From an uncultured Victivallales bacterium (GTDB taxonomy: Bacteria > Verrucomicrobiota > Lentisphaeria > Victivallales > UBA1829), in NCBI GenBank assembly GCA_944389445.1, contig CALXMJ010000168.1:1-34236 (forward strand): DNA of 34,236 nt, in the 5' to 3' direction. The notes beneath the pieces are model-generated. The model did not search any database. It was not told the DNA's origin and saw nothing but the letters and a program-made list of their open reading frames with translations. Made by a program: the position numbers and the translations under genes. Positions 33,251-34,236 of this stretch are shown one piece after another. Positions within the stretch are counted from its first letter, which is position 1. The number at the start of each line of letters is the position of its first letter.

Positions 33251-34236
33251 TCATTTAATGAGGGAAACGTAATGTTTCTGGATTTCGGGTGTGCGGACCG
33301 CGATGTTTGCGAGGTGGTCGCCGATGTGTTCCAGTTCCCAGAGGAGTTCAATAAAGATGACGCTGCTTTCGACGGAGCATTTTCCGGCGTTTCGGCGCGA
33401 GACATGTTCCATCTCGTACTGGCGTGTCAGCTGGTTGATTTCCCGTTCGTTCTCCATGGCGATGTTGGAGATTTCCGCATCGTCGCCGGTGTAGGGGATC
33501 TCGTTGTCGGTTTCATTCATCATAGCCTGGAGGGCGGGGGAATCTTTTCGTTTTGTGTAGTCTTTCTCGTATTTTTTCGCGAGTTTGTTGATGCGGCGCT
33601 CGCTGGCGAGAGCGGATTCGACGCTGTCATGGTCGGTGCCTCCGAGACCGAGAGCGACGTTCTTCGCCTGGAAATCAAGCAGTTCCCAGAGGGTATTGAG
33701 ATCCTGCCGGGCGACATCGGAGAGCTTCACGTTGGCCTTGGCAAGACGCTTTGTCAGCTTCATGATTGTTTCCGTATGATCCGCGATGCGTTCCGCGTCG
33801 TTGGTACAGTGCATGAGCAGGGGGATCAGGTCGGACTGGTGCTGGGTCAGATTCTGGCGGGTGATCTGAACCAGATAATTGGTTACATCGGCCTGCATGG
33901 AGTCGATCTTTTTTTCGCGTTCTTTGAGTTCCTTGAATCCTTCGGGATCGACGGTTGCCTCAATGAAATACCGGTTGACCGCCTGGTCGATCATGGCCCA
34001 GGAGTCCTGCACCATCCGCCGGATCTCGACGACGACCTGTTCCAGCGCGATTGTCGGGGTGGCCAGCAGGTGCGGTTCAAGCGATTTCGTGCTGGTCGAA
34101 GCCGTGTCTCGGATCGGCAGCAGTTTTTCGCACATCAGGGTAAAGAGTCCCATGACCGGGAAGATTGCTGTCACCGCAAGCACGTTGAACATCGTATGCG
34201 CCATGGCGATGTGGCGTTCCACGTTCTGAGGAATCG
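33251..34236 (-). CDS. Na+/phosphate cotransporter family protein, C-terminal part with PhoU-like domain (cut by right window edge)
   Basis: C-terminal part of an inner-membrane Na+/Pi cotransporter of the PNaS/NptA group. The frame has no stop up to the window edge, and the codons before the apparent GTG at 34222 read on as IPQN, so the gene continues outside. The first 35 visible residues (ERHIAMAHTMFNVLAVTAIFPVMGLFTLMCEKLLP) are the last membrane segment of the transporter. Residues 70 to the end form a helical PhoU-like/DUF47 domain with paired motifs (LLMHCTNDAERIADHTETI and LLWELEHIGDHLANIAVR), the acidic ExxxxD type of PhoU metal sites. It stands alone, ending in a strong hairpin. The family is well supported; the exact substrate is phosphate by analogy. 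Confidence 0.88.
   Translation of the reverse strand, partial: IPQNVERHIAMAHTMFNVLAVTAIFPVMGLFTLMCEKLLPIRDTASTSTKSLEPHLLATPTIALEQVVVEIRRMVQDSWAMIDQAVNRYFIEATVDPEGFKELKEREKKIDSMQADVTNYLVQITRQNLTQHQSDLIPLLMHCTNDAERIADHTETIMKLTKRLAKANVKLSDVARQDLNTLWELLDFQAKNVALGLGGTDHDSVESALASERRINKLAKKYEKDYTKRKDSPALQAMMNETDNEIPYTGDDAEISNIAMENEREINQLTRQYEMEHVSRRNAGKCSVESSVIFIELLWELEHIGDHLANIAVRTPEIQKHYVSLIK

Noticed and set aside
34220-34222. GTG at 34222 as the start of a 323-residue PhoU-like protein
   Set aside because: The frame is open to the window edge and the first residues are the end of a transporter membrane segment, so the gene continues outside.

Overview
The window reads as a piece of chromosome from a Lentisphaerota-type bacterium (Victivallis-like, PVC group). 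No ribosomal or other taxonomic marker is present, so this is inferred from style. It is a moderately GC-rich genome with secreted glycosidases, AraR- and LacI-type sugar regulators, and many small pseudopilins whose C-terminus carries an H-X9-DG-like motif, inserted one by one among carbohydrate-enzyme genes.

Layout. (1) 1-2767, minus: a housekeeping DNA repair pair, a PolA-type polymerase without a 5'-nuclease domain, then ligA (cut by the left edge). (2) 2969-4971, plus: a ThuA-like protein and a calcineurin-like phosphoesterase. (3) 5008-12027: a GntR/LacI chimeric regulator (minus) faces a plus-strand operon of a giant secreted clan GH-A-like enzyme, a pseudopilin and an SGNH esterase, driven by a near-perfect sigma70 promoter. 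(4) 12028-12612: a gene-poor gap. (5) 12613-23420, minus: a long operon. In transcription order it holds a GH5-like enzyme without signal peptide, a pseudopilin, a secreted GH whose CBM9-like tail is cut off by one in-frame TAA, a second pseudopilin, a secreted beta-propeller and a secreted GH39-like/CBM9 enzyme. (6) 23421-24796: a second GntR/LacI regulator diverges from that operon. The two start regions carry almost identical promoter/operator sequences. (7) 24858-32981, minus: a second catabolic operon of sodium/solute symporter, LacI regulator, pseudopilin, heparinase II/III-like polysaccharide lyase and GH95-like enzyme. (8) 33251-34236, minus: the C-terminal part of a Na+/phosphate cotransporter with a PhoU-like tail (cut by the right edge).

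How it fits together (inference): three glycan-use modules lie side by side. Each has its own regulator and secreted enzymes, and each has at least one pseudopilin. None shows a SusC/SusD pair; the third has an SSS symporter instead. The repeated pairing of one or two pseudopilins with each enzyme set is the most system-like feature of the window. The most unusual single-locus observations are the in-frame TAA between a glycosidase and its CBM9-like module, the duplicated promoter/operator around 23.5-23.7 kb, and the polymerase-only PolA.
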